A DNA stretch of 64,000 nt, taken from assembly GCA_003640385.1 (NCBI GenBank), contig RCAB01000339.1:1-64000 (forward strand). The letters are read 5' to 3'. The translations under genes were made by a program, and so were the position numbers. A model generated the notes under the pieces. The model was not told where the DNA came from. It saw only the letters and a list, made by a program, of their open reading frames with translations, and made no database searches. Origin of the DNA: Setaria digitata (taxonomy: Eukaryota; Nematoda; Chromadorea; Rhabditida; Setariidae). Of this stretch, positions 39,009-58,300 are shown one piece after another; the first letter of the stretch is position 1, and each line of letters begins with the position of its first letter.

Positions 39009-41157
39009 TGTCAGATCTGTAAAATTAAATTAAATTTAAAGTAAACTAAATCAAATTCCTAAAAGCTACACATCACGAATTTTCTTCAACTGGAGCAAAA
39101 CAAACAATTATTCAACAATATCAGATATAAAATGCCATCCAAGCATATTCTACAATCTACACCTTATCACCAATTCCTATACCGTTAGAACTACTGTAAT
39201 TAGTAAATGACAGTTGACTGATTTATCCAGCACGAATTATAACTGAAAGCAAAAATCAATAACTTGTTATATTCATCAGAGACATAAACAACTTCCCATT
39301 GAATTCTATAAATATGCTGCTAGAAATGCACAAACAACACTGCAATGCTCGTGTCACTCTTTGCACGAACTGTAATAAAGAGCGATCAACCGATTCTACC
39401 CGAAATTCTGCTAAAAATGACTTCTAGGCAGAAACTCAATTCTATTTGTATATTTCTTTTTAAAATAAATTGCTTTTTTTTTTTTTTTTCCAAAGGAAGC
39501 ACCGGAAAAAAGCCTTTTCATTAGAGAGACATATAGTTGAGATTGATACATACATACACAACGCACAAGCTGTAACATAAAATAGCCTTCGTGACCTTTA
39601 ACACAACAGTCTAAGATGATAATGGAAGAGATAACGGTAGTAGCCGAACTTTATAGCTTTCAGCTGTCTACCCTGTGATCATAAGAGCTGAATCATTGCA
39701 GTCCATAAGTGTTCCACAGAACAGGTTAAAGGTCACTTACAACAACATATGGCATTGAAATGCTCACGTCGCTGGCCCGTTGCCAATGATGAAAGATGTA
39801 TTTTCGAGAGAATTCAGTGCTCGAGAATGCTAGGATGGAAGTCTGATAATAGAGCTGACAGCATGACAACGGCAGAGAGTCCGATATGGATTCGTTATAC
39901 ACACGACATCTTCAATTCCTTGTGTCCAGACTACTCCACCATTTTGCTTAGGAAGACAAGCTGTGAAGATTATCAGCTACACAATTACATCTTACTAAAG
40001 CTATTAATAAGATACAGATGTCACTGTTATAAGCTTGCACCACTGAATTATATTACCTTTACACTTAAACTTCCTACCATCTAAATACGTGGACACTACT
40101 AACAACTCACACATGTAGGGCAGAGTAAAACCTTATATTCATATTCATTCATGTCTGCAACAAATTTTTCGATCTAAAAATAATAAGGATATAATCTTCG
40201 CAACTAACTTCGATAATGTATCCAAGAAGTTTCGCAGAGTGAAGTAGGTGGATGATCCAACTTCTCATAAAAATACGAAAACAATTTTACTTGACATTTT
40301 TATTAAAGCTAACAAATTTACAGCACATTACAACACACAAGCAGATCGAAAGAAAAAACAGCTATCAAAAGATATTCGTCGAGTCCGGATGCATGATAAC
40401 GATCTTGATTCTGGAAAGGTGTATCTTTAGGTCAATCAAACATTAAATCTTCGATTTCCCCACCAACTTCGATCACCTTGGAAAGAAAAATCAACGTTTA
40501 AAGTACAAACAGAAAACAGTTAGAAGAATAACGGCTTGACAGATAACTCAGATAAAGCAGATTGTATAAAAATTGTAATTTTTAAATGCCATATTTAATT
40601 CTTTGTTAAAACCTAGTTATCACCAATATAAAGAAACACCTATGTCAAAAATATGAACAGAAGGCTAATCGACTCAATATTACTGATCCTAATTACATGA
40701 TATTAACACGGCAAATTTAGCAATAAACCATTGGATACGAATCTCTGTTTTGAGTCAAACTTATTTTGTATTGAAAAGAATAAAGCAGTCTTTGTATTAT
40801 TATAAATTTAAATTTAAGAAAAGTAAACCGAATGTACTAGGGTAGTACATAAGGCTATTCATAAGGATAATACAAGAAAAGGAAGTATCATTCTTTGTAT
40901 AATAGCGAGGTCCATTTTTACCAGACAAGCAAAATAACAGGTAATGCGCAAAAATATTGCCGTAGCAAAGTTTTATGATCCAATTTTAAATTCTCAAGTA
41001 AGTAAAAAGTCTAATCTCAAATGAGATTTCTAACTAGAGATGACTGTTTACTTCTCTGCTTTGGATAAGAAACAAGCCTGATAAAGTAACCTCATAATCT
41101 GTACTAATTAAAATCAACGTTCAAACTTAAAAGACTACAATCGGCGATCAAAAAAAT
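39009..41157. other. Intergenic, zer-1 to TMEM245
   Basis: Upstream flank of zer-1 and 3' flank of the TMEM245 gene. The plus-strand open frame at 39749-40084 and two small ones at 40248-40446 have no recognisable features and no splice context. Confidence 0.6.
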
Positions 41158-47350
<6,193 letters not shown>

Positions 47351-47409
47351 ATCTGAAAATCAAGATGTTCTATCTATTGCTCCATCTAGTCAATAATATT
47401 ACATTTAAA

Positions 47410-47711
47410 ATGAGTAAAATGAAAGGTGAAAATTTCTTAACGAATAGCAAACTAGCAACGTTCACCAGCACACCACCAGAAATCATGTCGTTCTTCGTGA
47501 AACAAAATCTCTGGTTAGGATAGAGGGGTGAGAGGGCAGAAGAGCGGAGCACAAGTTGGAACAGAACAAATGACATTTCTTCATAAAGAAAGTTGGTAAG
47601 GAAAATAAAAATTAAAATTTTGACTTCAGCGAACACGGTGAGAAGATACCTATAACGGACACAGCCCGAGCAGAGAAAGAAAAACTTTCCGATGAACTGA
47701 AGGCCTATTGA
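47410..47711 (+). CDS. Possible small two-exon gene (61 aa), unknown
   Basis: Exon 47410-47513 (ATG, then ENFLTNSKLATFTS and PPEIMSFFVKQNL) and exon 47630-47711 (EHGEKIPITDTARAEKEKL, ending DELKAY) join in phase through CTG|gttagg and ttgacttcag. The product is hydrophilic with a charged, probably helical C-terminus and no signal peptide or membrane segment. I recognise no family. It is head-to-head with TMEM245: the two ATGs are only 60 bp apart on opposite strands. If real, they share a very short promoter, or the outron of TMEM245 overlaps this gene. The good splice sites and protein-like composition favour it; the small size and the long antisense open frame counsel caution. Confidence 0.35.
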
Positions 47712-47800
47712 AGTGAACGATGACTCACTCATCAGTCATTGACGCACACCTGTGCCCTCAAATTGATTTATTTCCACCTTTCAAATGCTTTGAAAAATTC

Positions 47801-48052
47801 AGCCGATGAAATCTATAAAAGGTCAGAAGAATCAAACTTTCTTTCCGGAACGTCATCATACGAAAAAACGGACAGCATGTACAATGTTTTAGTGAAACAG
47901 CGTCAATTCGAAATGTTGTTGAGCACTTAAACCAATGTTTTGAAACATTTAAAGAAAAATACTTTGTAGCGGACTTCATACTATCAAGTCTAGCCTTACA
48001 AGGAAGAACCTGTGAAGTACGTGAAAAATACACATTTGAAAATCTTTGGTGA
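47801..48052 (+). pseudogene. Frame-broken coding-like segment, unknown
   Basis: After a good acceptor (gaaaaattcag at 47789-47799), the frame with DEIYKRSEESNFLSG and MYNVLVKQRQFEMLL stops at 47930. A second frame, shifted by one, is open from 47815 to 48052 with NVVEHLNQCFETFKEKYF and LQGRTCEVREKYTFENLW. Both look protein-like. A one-base indel near 47925 would fuse them into one exon. It could be a decayed gene, a sequencing indel or chance. I recognise no family and find no certain ATG. Confidence 0.25.
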
Positions 48053-49036
48053 CCTTTAAAAAATTTAACAAGTCTTGTGGAGAATGGTAAAATGATTAAA
48101 CCCATATAAAAACTTTCGTTTCTTTCAACTTCTTTAATTTTTACCGAAAAACTAAATTTTTTTTTTTTTAAAAAAAAGGAAATCAAAAATACGTGGACAA
48201 TAGCGTCCAATCTTGGCAATTGCATAACTTGCTATTACTTTTACTCGCACGTTTCTTTTTGTGTTTCAGTTTCTGATCAATATTTTTTCTTAATTTATAT
48301 TAAACAATAATTCAAGTTTGAGTGTGTTAAGGCGAAAAATCAAGATAATAGACAAAGAGCTACGGTTGTTAAGATTTATGCCAGCGTAAAATAGCACATA
48401 AGTTGAGTACCGCATTAGAAGCTCTGCAAGACAAAGCTAATTAATATTCAACAGTAACTACTGCAACAGTCAGATAATTAAACCCATAACAAGTTGCACA
48501 TATAAGGCCTTCTTACATTATACTTGCTAACTGATTTATTATTCAGCAACGAAGTCAAGTAAAAGGTGATATATAAAACAATTTTAACTTCTATTAAAAT
48601 TTAGAATTGAGTTAAAAAAGAACTAGAATTTAGCATTTAGCACTACAGTACTTCAATTAAAACACTATGCTAATAAAGAAAAGGACAAAGTCAAGTAAAG
48701 ATTAAATTAATTATTGTAACGTGAAATTCAAATAACTTTGGAAATCTTGAAAGATTTTAGTAAGAAACAGTCGATAGCATATGAATTTCGGCGTTCAAAT
48801 TATCCACTCTTACCTCCAAATATAAGTTTGATAGCCTCATTTATTATTCAAACAGGTTATTTCAGAACTAAATAATTCAATCCAAGAGTGACAAATACTA
48901 TACCGCGTGCTGAACCTTGAAATTATTTAAACCCTAACCTTTTCATGTATAGCAGACTTTAATAAACTCATACTCAGGAGTTAATTTAAATTTAGTAATC
49001 CTCAAGTTAGTTCGCTTTCTCTTCGACTTTTTTTTT

Positions 49037-49070
<34 letters not shown>

Positions 49071-49841
49071 TTTTATTATGTACATTACGATACTGCTGCA
49101 ATATTAAACACTGAAATTTGTTGTAACTTATATGATGGTTCTAATAAACAGCCAGTTGCTGATAACGGCAGGAATTCAGCATTGCCCAAACATTTTCAGT
49201 TTTGTAGAGTTCAATCAATCACAAGAAATGAGTGAACAGCCACCGGACCTTCCTCCCTCTATGGCAGTCTTTATACTATTACGGGGAAAATAATAGTAAG
49301 TCTTGTGTACAGAACGGAAAACTACATGGAATACCATAAACTCTGACAAATACAAGAATGAGGAATTCCAGAAATGAAGCAGAAACTGTTAGGGCGATTC
49401 TGCTCGCTGCACTGCATCCAGAAATCAAAGAAGCAACAATGCGTCTGGAAGTCATTTCCTACTTGAACTAATCTATCTGTGAACGTTTCTGCAGGATATA
49501 ATGGTGAATTTTACTGCACTAAAAAAAAAAAAAAAAAACAATCTTTTCAGAGAGCTTAGTGTCTTACCCATCACCTATAACCAACTAACTACAATAAACC
49601 TGCACCCACCTTTTTCATTTCATGGGCTTTCCGGCTGCAACAGCTGAATTTAGCTAATTGAAGTTCTCAACAAGAAAATTGATCATTTCAAAAATTCGAA
49701 AAGTAAGGGTACGGGTATAATTTACAGAATAGGGAAGGAGGGGGAAGTACGTATATTATGGTGCTGAGGATATTGTTGCATGCTCATCTATACTATACTA
49801 CTTCGTCGGTAAGCTAACTATTTCAAGAAAGAGCTCGGGAG
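48053..49841. other. Intergenic, upstream of lin-9
   Basis: AT-rich with a poly-T tract of more than 30 nt near 49040. No exon recognised; presumably contains the lin-9 promoter/outron. Confidence 0.6.
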
Positions 49842-51014
49842 ATGCCAGGAGATGGGGAGTCATCAAGATATCATCTTCGTGGACCTGTTAAGCCACCTTC
49901 ACGGTACGCAGATTCTGGCGATGAAAGTCAGGATGTTATACGCTCATCGATCTCAAGACCGAAAAAGTACTAATACTTGTTTCTCTCTTACTTGCTGTAA
50001 TTCCTTTACTGATTCCTTGTAGAATGAAACATCCCACATATATTCTCTCGTGACTTAGTTTGTCTTCTCATCTCACAATGGTGATAATTTTTGGTCTTGA
50101 AAAATGCTTGTTTCAGTAAACGTCTTTCACCCGTAAAACGTAGTGGAAAAGTGTTAAAAACAGAGAATGATATTGATAGTAACATTTCAAGTAGCACCAG
50201 CAGCCGACAGCTTGCAAAGTCGTCTGAGGCAAATTTTTTCATTAGTCAAAGTTGTTTCAAATTTTCTTTAATCCTTTTTATATTACTAAAGTTTGTTTAT
50301 TCTTCTTGCGTAGTAGGCAAATTTTCATTTCGGCAAAAAGTTACATTAATCCCATAAACTAATTTCATAAGTTTTTGTCGGTGTCATAAAGTTTTATTTT
50401 AGACTCCCAAAAAATTAACTATGAGTAACGGCGCACAACGGGATATTTTACGAGAAAATGCAACGCTGCGTACTGCACGTCCTCAACCGTCTGAAATATC
50501 ACCTACAATGAGAGAAAACTTACGACATCTGAAAAATGTTTTGAAATTGCCTAAGGTGTTTTATCTATGTTTATGTGTTTTATCTAGTTTCTTAGTTTTA
50601 CCTTGCTTCGAAACAGCAGAATTTTTCAGGCCCGTAGGTGGGTTTACTGCGAATTTTTTTATTCCGGTGTTGACCAACAACTTTTCTCTGGAGATAATGA
50701 ATTTGTACAGTTACTTCACGAAATGTTTCCAAACTTGCGTACTCTCAAACTCTGTCGGCCAGAATGGCGAGCTATACGACGAATGATAGGAAAGCCAAGG
50801 AGATGCTCGGAAGCCTTCCTGAACGAGGAGCGCGAATCCCTGGAGACGAAAAGGTATAGGTAATATGTTAGGCAGTGAAGTCTGTGGTTAAACATCCAGT
50901 TTTCTACTCCTTAATAAAGACCTTTCTAATTTCACCATGATTTCCATATCACTGTTATTATCGGCTATCTTATTACTGTCTTGCTAGCTGTTACTGCACA
51001 CGCCTTTTAGTTTC

Positions 51015-51046
<32 letters not shown>

Positions 51047-53642
51047 TGAAATCCTGTTTCAAATTTCTCCTTTATCATGAATTTAGAGCCAGAATTCGTC
51101 AGATTTATGACGGGAGTTTAATGAATATACCACCTGGGTGTGAATTACCGTTGCGGCTACCTCCTCCATTAATAATCGGTGCAAAAATCTACGCACGCGT
51201 GCGCACTCCCAAAGATGGTATTTACGCTGGTACGATTGATGCCATACTACCGGCTTCATATCGAGTGGTCTTTGATAAAGAGGAAATGATACCACCGATG
51301 ATTATCAAAGATTCGGAAGTCATGTCTGCTCAGACGGTTTGCATTTCCGTTCATCCTATTCAAATATTCTAAGAGTAGTTCTGATCTGTTACTTTATATG
51401 CGGACGTTTTTGGGAAAAAACTGTTAAATTTCCTTTAATCATTTCATATCATGATACTTTTCCTGAAGTTGTTTACTGCTAAATTCTAACTTCTGATGAA
51501 AAAGAGGGGAAGTCTCGAATATTTATTTTATCCATCAGAAATGAATGCTTAGCTTTTTCATCAGTTCTGTATTCTTGAAGCGAAATTTAGTGTCAAATCT
51601 TTGCAGATTGAGTTACTTTCAATTAATTATTTTTTGGAACAAAATCGTTCTGCTATTCCACCTTCCCTGATTAGATTTGGCCACGCTGGAGTTCTTCCAA
51701 AATTCGTTGATGCATCATCTTCTAGTCGTTCTCCTACAGGGCCGGATTCCGCTCGAAAACCAACAAGAAGTAAGTACAGGAAACTTTATCATAACAAATG
51801 AGGCAAAAAAACCTATCTTGTTTACGCGTGAAAATGGTTAGGAGTTGTTGGGACACTTGAAGTCCCAATACTTCGACAAAGTCAAGGGAGAGAGATTAAC
51901 GTTCGTTAATTATGGTCATTTAAGTTGCTTTAATTTTCCACTGTTGTTGAGGTGGTGGATTGAACATAAAATTGAGTAGATAGGTCTCGGCCAGATCAGG
52001 ATTGTTGTGCTAGGCATTTATACAACATGGTTTCATCACTCATAAATTAATGGCTGCCAGCAATAGACCAATCAATGAATGCATTATGAGATACCCACTA
52101 AGGTTGGTAATTCCGACATGTATACTGACTTACTTCGTCAGTAACGACCATTGATTTAGTTAGTTCGTAATCTTAAAATTAACTTATTTCGTAAGTGCCG
52201 AGACCATGGTTTTATATCCTGCAGATTGACTGTTACTTTTATTAAAATAACTTTATAAAGTTTCTTTAATTACTTCATATTTACTTTACATTGCATCAGT
52301 TCTAATCCTCATTTTTTTGTTTTATAGTTCGGGATGAAAAAGTCGGAAATTTCCCCGTCCGCATGCTTGTCATCCTCGTGAAGTTAAGTAAACTAATTGA
52401 AGTTAAGCGAACTTTGGTGAAGTCATTGACTGAACTAAATCTGGAAGCAGAAAAAATGAACATGATAACAGATTCATATCCGATTGCTTTCCAAGTTTGT
52501 ATATTATTATTAATATTATATTTCCTGGTTTCGTAAGGCAGGCAATTCGTTCAGGGAAGAGATCTTTAATTTAAATTTCTATAATTTGAAACAGAACGGC
52601 ATCAATATTCTCTTGTGACTTTGATGATCAAAGTGGAAATTGATTTTTAGAGAAGGTACGCTCAGGTCGTAATTGATATTGAAACGGTAAACAGGCAGTT
52701 GCAATCTTACCTAAACGCCATAAGTGAATATTGCAATCAGCTCCTACCACAGCTGAGTGAAGTCAGTTTCAAAGCAGGTTCTTTTTTAGGGCCCTGTAAT
52801 CTTTTTTCTATGTTTAAGAATAGTTTGTTCTAACACTTTGCCTTCGCTAGAAGATCTACATATATATCAGTATTGTGCTAGTCGATTTTGCTTATTATTT
52901 TGTACACCATCATCCACTGATCTCGTAAAATCTTCATCGTAAACTTTAGTTCAATTTCTGCTCCTCATGGACTGTTACTTATCAATATTCCCTGCTTTTG
53001 AGTCACAGGGTTCATGCTAGGTACCATTAAGTTACTAATATATAGAAAATTACGCTGACCAATTCCCAAATTTTGGAAGATAGCATGAAATGAATAATTT
53101 ATAATTTTGTTCTTTTCATTACTCATGTTATTATTATCATTATTATTAGTTAACATTATTGTTATAGTTGTCATTAACTTCACGACCAGAAGCATTAAGA
53201 AAAATGTGTCAGACTCATGCAGTGCAAATCGTCAAACACTGCAACAACGGATTAAATGTCCAAAATAAACATGCATTGGACTTGGTTACCTCACTAACCG
53301 CCTTACTGTTACAGGTAAAATTTAGAGAGAAAACCAGCATATAGTTAGTAACTGTCGTACACAAATTTAATACGCTTGGATCATTGCCACAATATTTGAT
53401 AAAATTTTAACGGTGAATTCTCCAGCTAATAAAATTGATTCTTACAAATTCATATTTTCCAACAGATCCGAGCACTGGGACAACAGAGTTGTACACCTCT
53501 CGACTTGCATACGCTCTCAGAATCGTTGAACGAAATTCGGAAACAAATCGACCCGTCAAACGTAGCTGCCTTTCAAGACTTTGTGGAAGTGCACATGAAA
53601 CAAATCCACAATATGATGTTAAACATTGGGAACGTGTGCTGA
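49842..53642 (+). CDS. lin-9: LIN-9, DREAM/MuvB core subunit
   Basis: Ten exons: 49842-49966, 50117-50228, 50403-50555, 50630-50853, 51087-51336, 51607-51769, 52328-52494, 52651-52777, 53190-53314 and 53466-53642, giving 540 aa against about 540 in human LIN9. A basic, disordered N-terminus (NKRLSPVKRSGKVL) precedes the DIRP domain (about 128-230): FFYSGVDQQLFSG, FVQLLHEMFPNLRTLKL, RPEWRAIRRMIGKPRRCSE. A Tudor-like module follows (PPPLIIGAKIYARVRT, DGIYAGTIDAI), then helical segments (FPVRMLVILVKLSKLIEVKR, HTLSESLNEIRKQIDPSN). LIN-9 scaffolds MuvB, which with E2F/DP/Rb represses and with B-Myb activates cell-cycle genes. In C. elegans it is a synMuv B gene. Exon 2 to 3 requires a GC donor (GAG|gcaaat at 50229). 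Its start follows an acceptor-like tttcaag. Confidence 0.95.
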
Positions 53643-53742
53643 TTCTCGTTTTTCTTTAATTACTGGTGCTACACTTTTTACCATATTTTGCCTTGTATTT
53701 TTAAATTTGGAAATGAATCTATGACTGTTCATTTATAACTAG

Positions 53743-53911
53743 ACACTGCGAGAGTTTGTGTCAGACATTTGCTGACTACATATATATGTCTGAAGAACAG
53801 ATTCCGATGCTTAATAACAGTATTTATAGACTTCAGCAACTGAATTCCATAGTGTTACAAAAGGAATATAAAATGGTAGCTTTATTACCGGTGTTAGCCT
53901 TTCCACGATAG
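53743..53911 (+). other. Possible alternative last exon of lin-9
   Basis: After an acceptor (ataactag), a frame reads HCESLCQTFADYIYMSEEQ, continues RLQQLNSIVLQKEYKM and stops at 53911. It fits in phase with lin-9 if exon 10 uses an internal GT at 53636 (AACGT|gtgctg), replacing the final Cys-stop with an extension of about 56 aa. The helical, protein-like composition suggests real coding. The alternative donor is weak. Confidence 0.35.
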
Positions 53912-54379
53912 CTTGTTTCTATTCCAGACTAAACTTAGAAGGAAATCATAACTGACTACTGCCACTAAATTTGGATCTCACCCAGGTTGAGCCTTTATAA
54001 AAAAAAAAGAAAAAGAAACTAGGAAGTATCAAGGATGTGTGTGGCTTTGGAGGAAACGGTTCTGTAAAACTCTTGACAGCCAGCATGGTTCTCATGTAAG
54101 CAAAATTTGTTGTTTAAATAAAATGAAAAAGAGCAACAAGGATGGTAAGTAGGACGGTTCTGATTCTAAAAAAGGAGATACAGATCAGGCATTAAAAGTT
54201 ACGTCAAGAAAGTTTATTAACGACTTCCCGATGAAGAAGGTCAGGTACTGAAAGAATCATATTATGGGTGGATGATTTAAAGAATTCAGTCATACCAGAG
54301 CTTTTTAAAGGTGGTATGACACTTCCTGTTACAAATTAGGATCAAAATAACCTAAACAGATGAAGCTGTAGGGAAGGGA

Positions 54380-54633
54380 ATTATTTTTTCCAAGATGCAT
54401 CACGAATTAAATAAATAGATGAGCACAAGCAATCCTAATAACGACATCCATGAAGCTTAGTAGCGGCTGTTTTGGTGTAGAATACCTATCCACTAACGCA
54501 TTTGGNCATTATTTTTTCCAGGATGCATCACGAATTAAATAAATAGATGAGTACAAGCAATCCTAATAACGACATCCACGAAGCTTAGTAGCGGCTGTTT
54601 TGGTATAGAATACCTATCCACTAACGCATTTGG
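54380..54633 (+). repeat. 126-bp direct duplication joined by a single N
   Basis: Copy 1 (54380-54505) and copy 2 (54508-54633) differ at four positions. The N at 54506 lies between them. The layout matches 2214-2440, so it is probably an unmerged contig or haplotype overlap. Confidence 0.9.
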
Positions 54634-55309
54634 AATGCGGAAATGCTACAAATAGAAGAAAAAAGCAAATCAGAAAGAAAACCACAAGTTTTGAGCATTA
54701 TATTCTGACATCATTACAGTTATCTGACGAGCAATACTTCGAGATGATAACCAGAAGTCCCTAGAGAAATTATAAACGCAAAAATATTAGATTAGACAAA
54801 CTGTTCTGTTCCTTCTAGAAAATCTGTAACTAAATTAAATTTTGCCGGATTTAAGAAAAAAAAAAAACTAAAAATTTGATTTTGTTGCATTCACTACATT
54901 GAAAATGGAAAATGGGGTAAGTTTGGTTTCAAGTAAAAAAAAAAACAGCAGTAAGTTAAGATATAGTTTGACTTATTCCCTACCTCAGCTGACAACTGAT
55001 TTACTAATAGTTAACAAATTATATATAATAATTTGAAACTTAGATTTGAAACTGGGGAGCATTAGTATATGAAATGAAATGACAATGAACTCGAATTCAC
55101 TTCATTTGAGAGATTATAGGATAATTAAACAAATTTTAGAATATTTCATGATGGAATTAAAAATCCCTTTCTAAGAATATCTAAAAGAGCAAAAAATGAA
55201 GTCAAATAATTTATGACTCACAGATTTGTTTCTAGTTTAAAAAATTACTTAAAATACTGAATTAAAAATTACATCCACACTTGGAGAAAGTCTCAAAAAT
55301 AAAATACGA

Positions 55310-58300
55310 TTATGAAATTTCGGAACTATTATTCCGCTCCATAGTTTGCAGCTTTTCAAGGATGGCGAGAAAATTTGCATATATTCCGGCAATAAGCGCA
55401 AAAATCCCTGTCATGATTACGAAAATGTTCCATGAGATTTTTAAGCGTCTTTGGTAAATGTTAAGTGAAACCTGAAATGCACATTTATAGATAAAATAGT
55501 AGAAAAATCTATCATTTCATTTAAGAAAAATCCCGAAAAATACGAATTTCCCACCGAAAAAAGCCTACTAAGGAATAGAGTGTTGAGTGAAATATTTCAT
55601 GAAAATAAAATCTATATTTATGAAAGCAGATACCTTCCAGTCATTCCAAAATGTGATCATTTCAAATAATGGAGGGTATATAAGTGCACAGAGAGTGCCA
55701 CTCGTCACTCCGACCAATGGTATCATAATTTCTAAGTGAGGCACACATATCGACATTAACACGGTAACTAGCACCCAAAATATTCTGAAGTCCGGATTTT
55801 CTTATACTCTCCCCTAATATTTTTTTCCAACAACATACAAGTTATGGAGATGCTTTAATAAGAATATGAGATTTATACTGCAATAAACATTTCTGCTGCG
55901 AAGGAAAAATTTTTGGAAATGGACCCTTCAAATCATACCTAAATCCTTTATCAACGATTATTTTCGAAACATTTGGAAAACGAATAGTAAACTTCCGGCA
56001 GAAACCATTGAAAAACATATCCAGTATTACATACATAGCAACAGAATGACCAAGCATTGATTGCAAAATCAGAAATATATTAATCGTTGAATATAATCTA
56101 AGATGTGTTTCATTAGTATCTGAAGCACCAGCTTTCCTGTCGTGTAAATCACAATACAATGTGAATACGTCTTTCAATTTCACCAAATCAATAGATGTGT
56201 AGAGCGGATTCCGAATAATTAAAATGTCTGCTAAATTAAAGAAAAAAAAAAACCTTTGAATAACCAAAACAATTCAGTGATCTATGGATTTTAATTTTCC
56301 ATCTGGATCATGGCAGTGGAAGATAAAAAGTCCATTTTATCTCCTTTTATTTTAAAACTAGAAAACATGATATCCAAATTAATGGAAGCACCACAATTTT
56401 TAGGTTCTCAAGACAACTTACCCTTCTTTGGGAACATTCATAGTGACAGTAGGCTGTGTATTTGCTCCAAATGCTGTATAGCCATAAAAACCAATGGCAA
56501 TCATGAATAATGTGCATAAACACATTGTTGTTGGTAATACGCCAAAATTGCTTAGAAAATCCTCTGGTGTTTCAAGTTTGTTTTCTACTGGTAGGATCTT
56601 CAATAAAACAACGAAAAAAAAAAGATTTTGCGTGCTCCTAAAAATCGTCAAGTATTTACCATTGTTTGTCCCTCAAAAGCATACATCGCCATTCCAACGA
56701 ACATAACAACACCAGTGAAATTAGTAACGGCTGGAAGTTCTTCCCAATGATTTGACTGCCGTACTGCGAACTGCATAATAACGATAGCACCCAACGAGAA
56801 AAACGCTGATGAAACCATTGCAAAAACACTGAGCAGGCGCATCTCAGTGAACATATTCAGTACAAGAATGGGCACTGAAGAATGGCTACTAGTAACGTGA
56901 ATAGTTGGTTATCTACAGTAACTTTTATGAATGCATAATGTTCAAAGCTTTAGCGGTAGTTGTTTATTGGTTTTAACATTTCAAAGTATCTTTCACGTAA
57001 TCCTTGACCAATCTTCGCTAGAAAATGAACACTTTATTAGAAATTTACTAACACAACGATGTGCTCTAGAAGATGTCCTTTACAACTAAGGTAATCACTA
57101 GCAGGTATATATTTCCGATTTTTGTAAAAAGAGATCATCTACTATTAACTCAACATTCTCACATTTGTTTCAGTATTCAGTATTATATAACACTGTATAT
57201 AGTGCAAGGGAACTGTATGCAGACACCGAGATTAGAGATTGAAACAAGCATTAAAAAGAAAAAAAAAACCTACCTAATGAAATAAGAGCCATTACTTTTA
57301 CATCGCTTACAATATAATCGCCTAACAAATGGTTCATATTATCTGCTATAAACAATATCGCAACACTGCATATACCGAGTTGATAGGATAATATAGTAAC
57401 ATTTACTATATACCTATAAAGAACAATAAATCATGAAATATGGAGATCAATCCTGAACTGAAAAATAAGAGAATTCTAATTATTTCTGATGATGCACGTA
57501 CATACGATGACAAGAAACAATTTCTAAGACAATATAAATATTAAGCTATTCTTATGCAAGTTACGAAATGGAAGCTATTTTCCGGAAAAGAACTCTAATC
57601 AACTGCAAATAGCCTACAGGACTCATGTACCATACTTAGCATCAGTTGTGTTAAGCCTAAATCTTAGATATCAGAATCCTTCGTAATGAAACGACTAGAA
57701 ACAATAGAGCTTTACACTTCAGCTCACTCAATTCAAATTCGAATTTTCGAGCACAAAACTTTTCAAGAAAAGTTGTTTTACTTACATAATAATTTTACTA
57801 CTGTTCCTCAATATCCTTACATCACTGTAATCGCAAACTTTCTTCGCAAAATGACCATAATCAAGTGAGACACGTTCTGATTTCTTTGCCAAATGTTGTG
57901 ACGACTTTACAAGAATGTGATTTCCATACCAGTTGAAGCCTGCTATGACGAAATTCAATCCAAAAGACATCTGAATAAGCAATTAATGACATTTGTGAAT
58001 TTAAAAAGGACCGTAACTAAAGCACTGTACATATGTCGACTTAACAAAAAAGTTTAATTGAAGTTCCTGTGAGCTGCAATAAATCCAACGGAAGAAAAAC
58101 TTACCCATAGCCCTCCAAGCTTCCAGGCATACGGTAACGAAAAACAACCGGCATTAAACATACTTTTGGAAAGAGTCATTATTGCTCGGTGTGGTCTGCA
58201 ATTTATTTAATTTCTGAAATAAACTGCGAATAAATTTCATGAAATGTGAAAGAAATCAATAAAAATGGTGAGCTTTGACAAAAGCAACATTTCAATAAAA

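Larger units (their letters stand above)
53643..55309. other. Intergenic, lin-9 to SLC36 gene (convergent)
   Basis: Includes a possible alternative lin-9 terminal exon (53743-53911) and an N-joined duplication (54380-54633). Otherwise AT-rich without recognisable genes. Confidence 0.6.

Noticed and set aside
39749..40084. 111-codon plus-strand open frame
   Set aside because: No recognisable motif, no splice context, located in the upstream flank of zer-1.
47758..48225. 155-codon minus-strand open frame
   Set aside because: Composition (FFLKKKKFSF and similar) comes from poly-A/T runs, no family features, and it lies antisense to more protein-like plus frames.
49029..49069. Poly-T tract as a possible retroposon tail
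   Set aside because: Many similar homopolymer runs occur across the window and no adjacent processed sequence or target-site duplication is visible.
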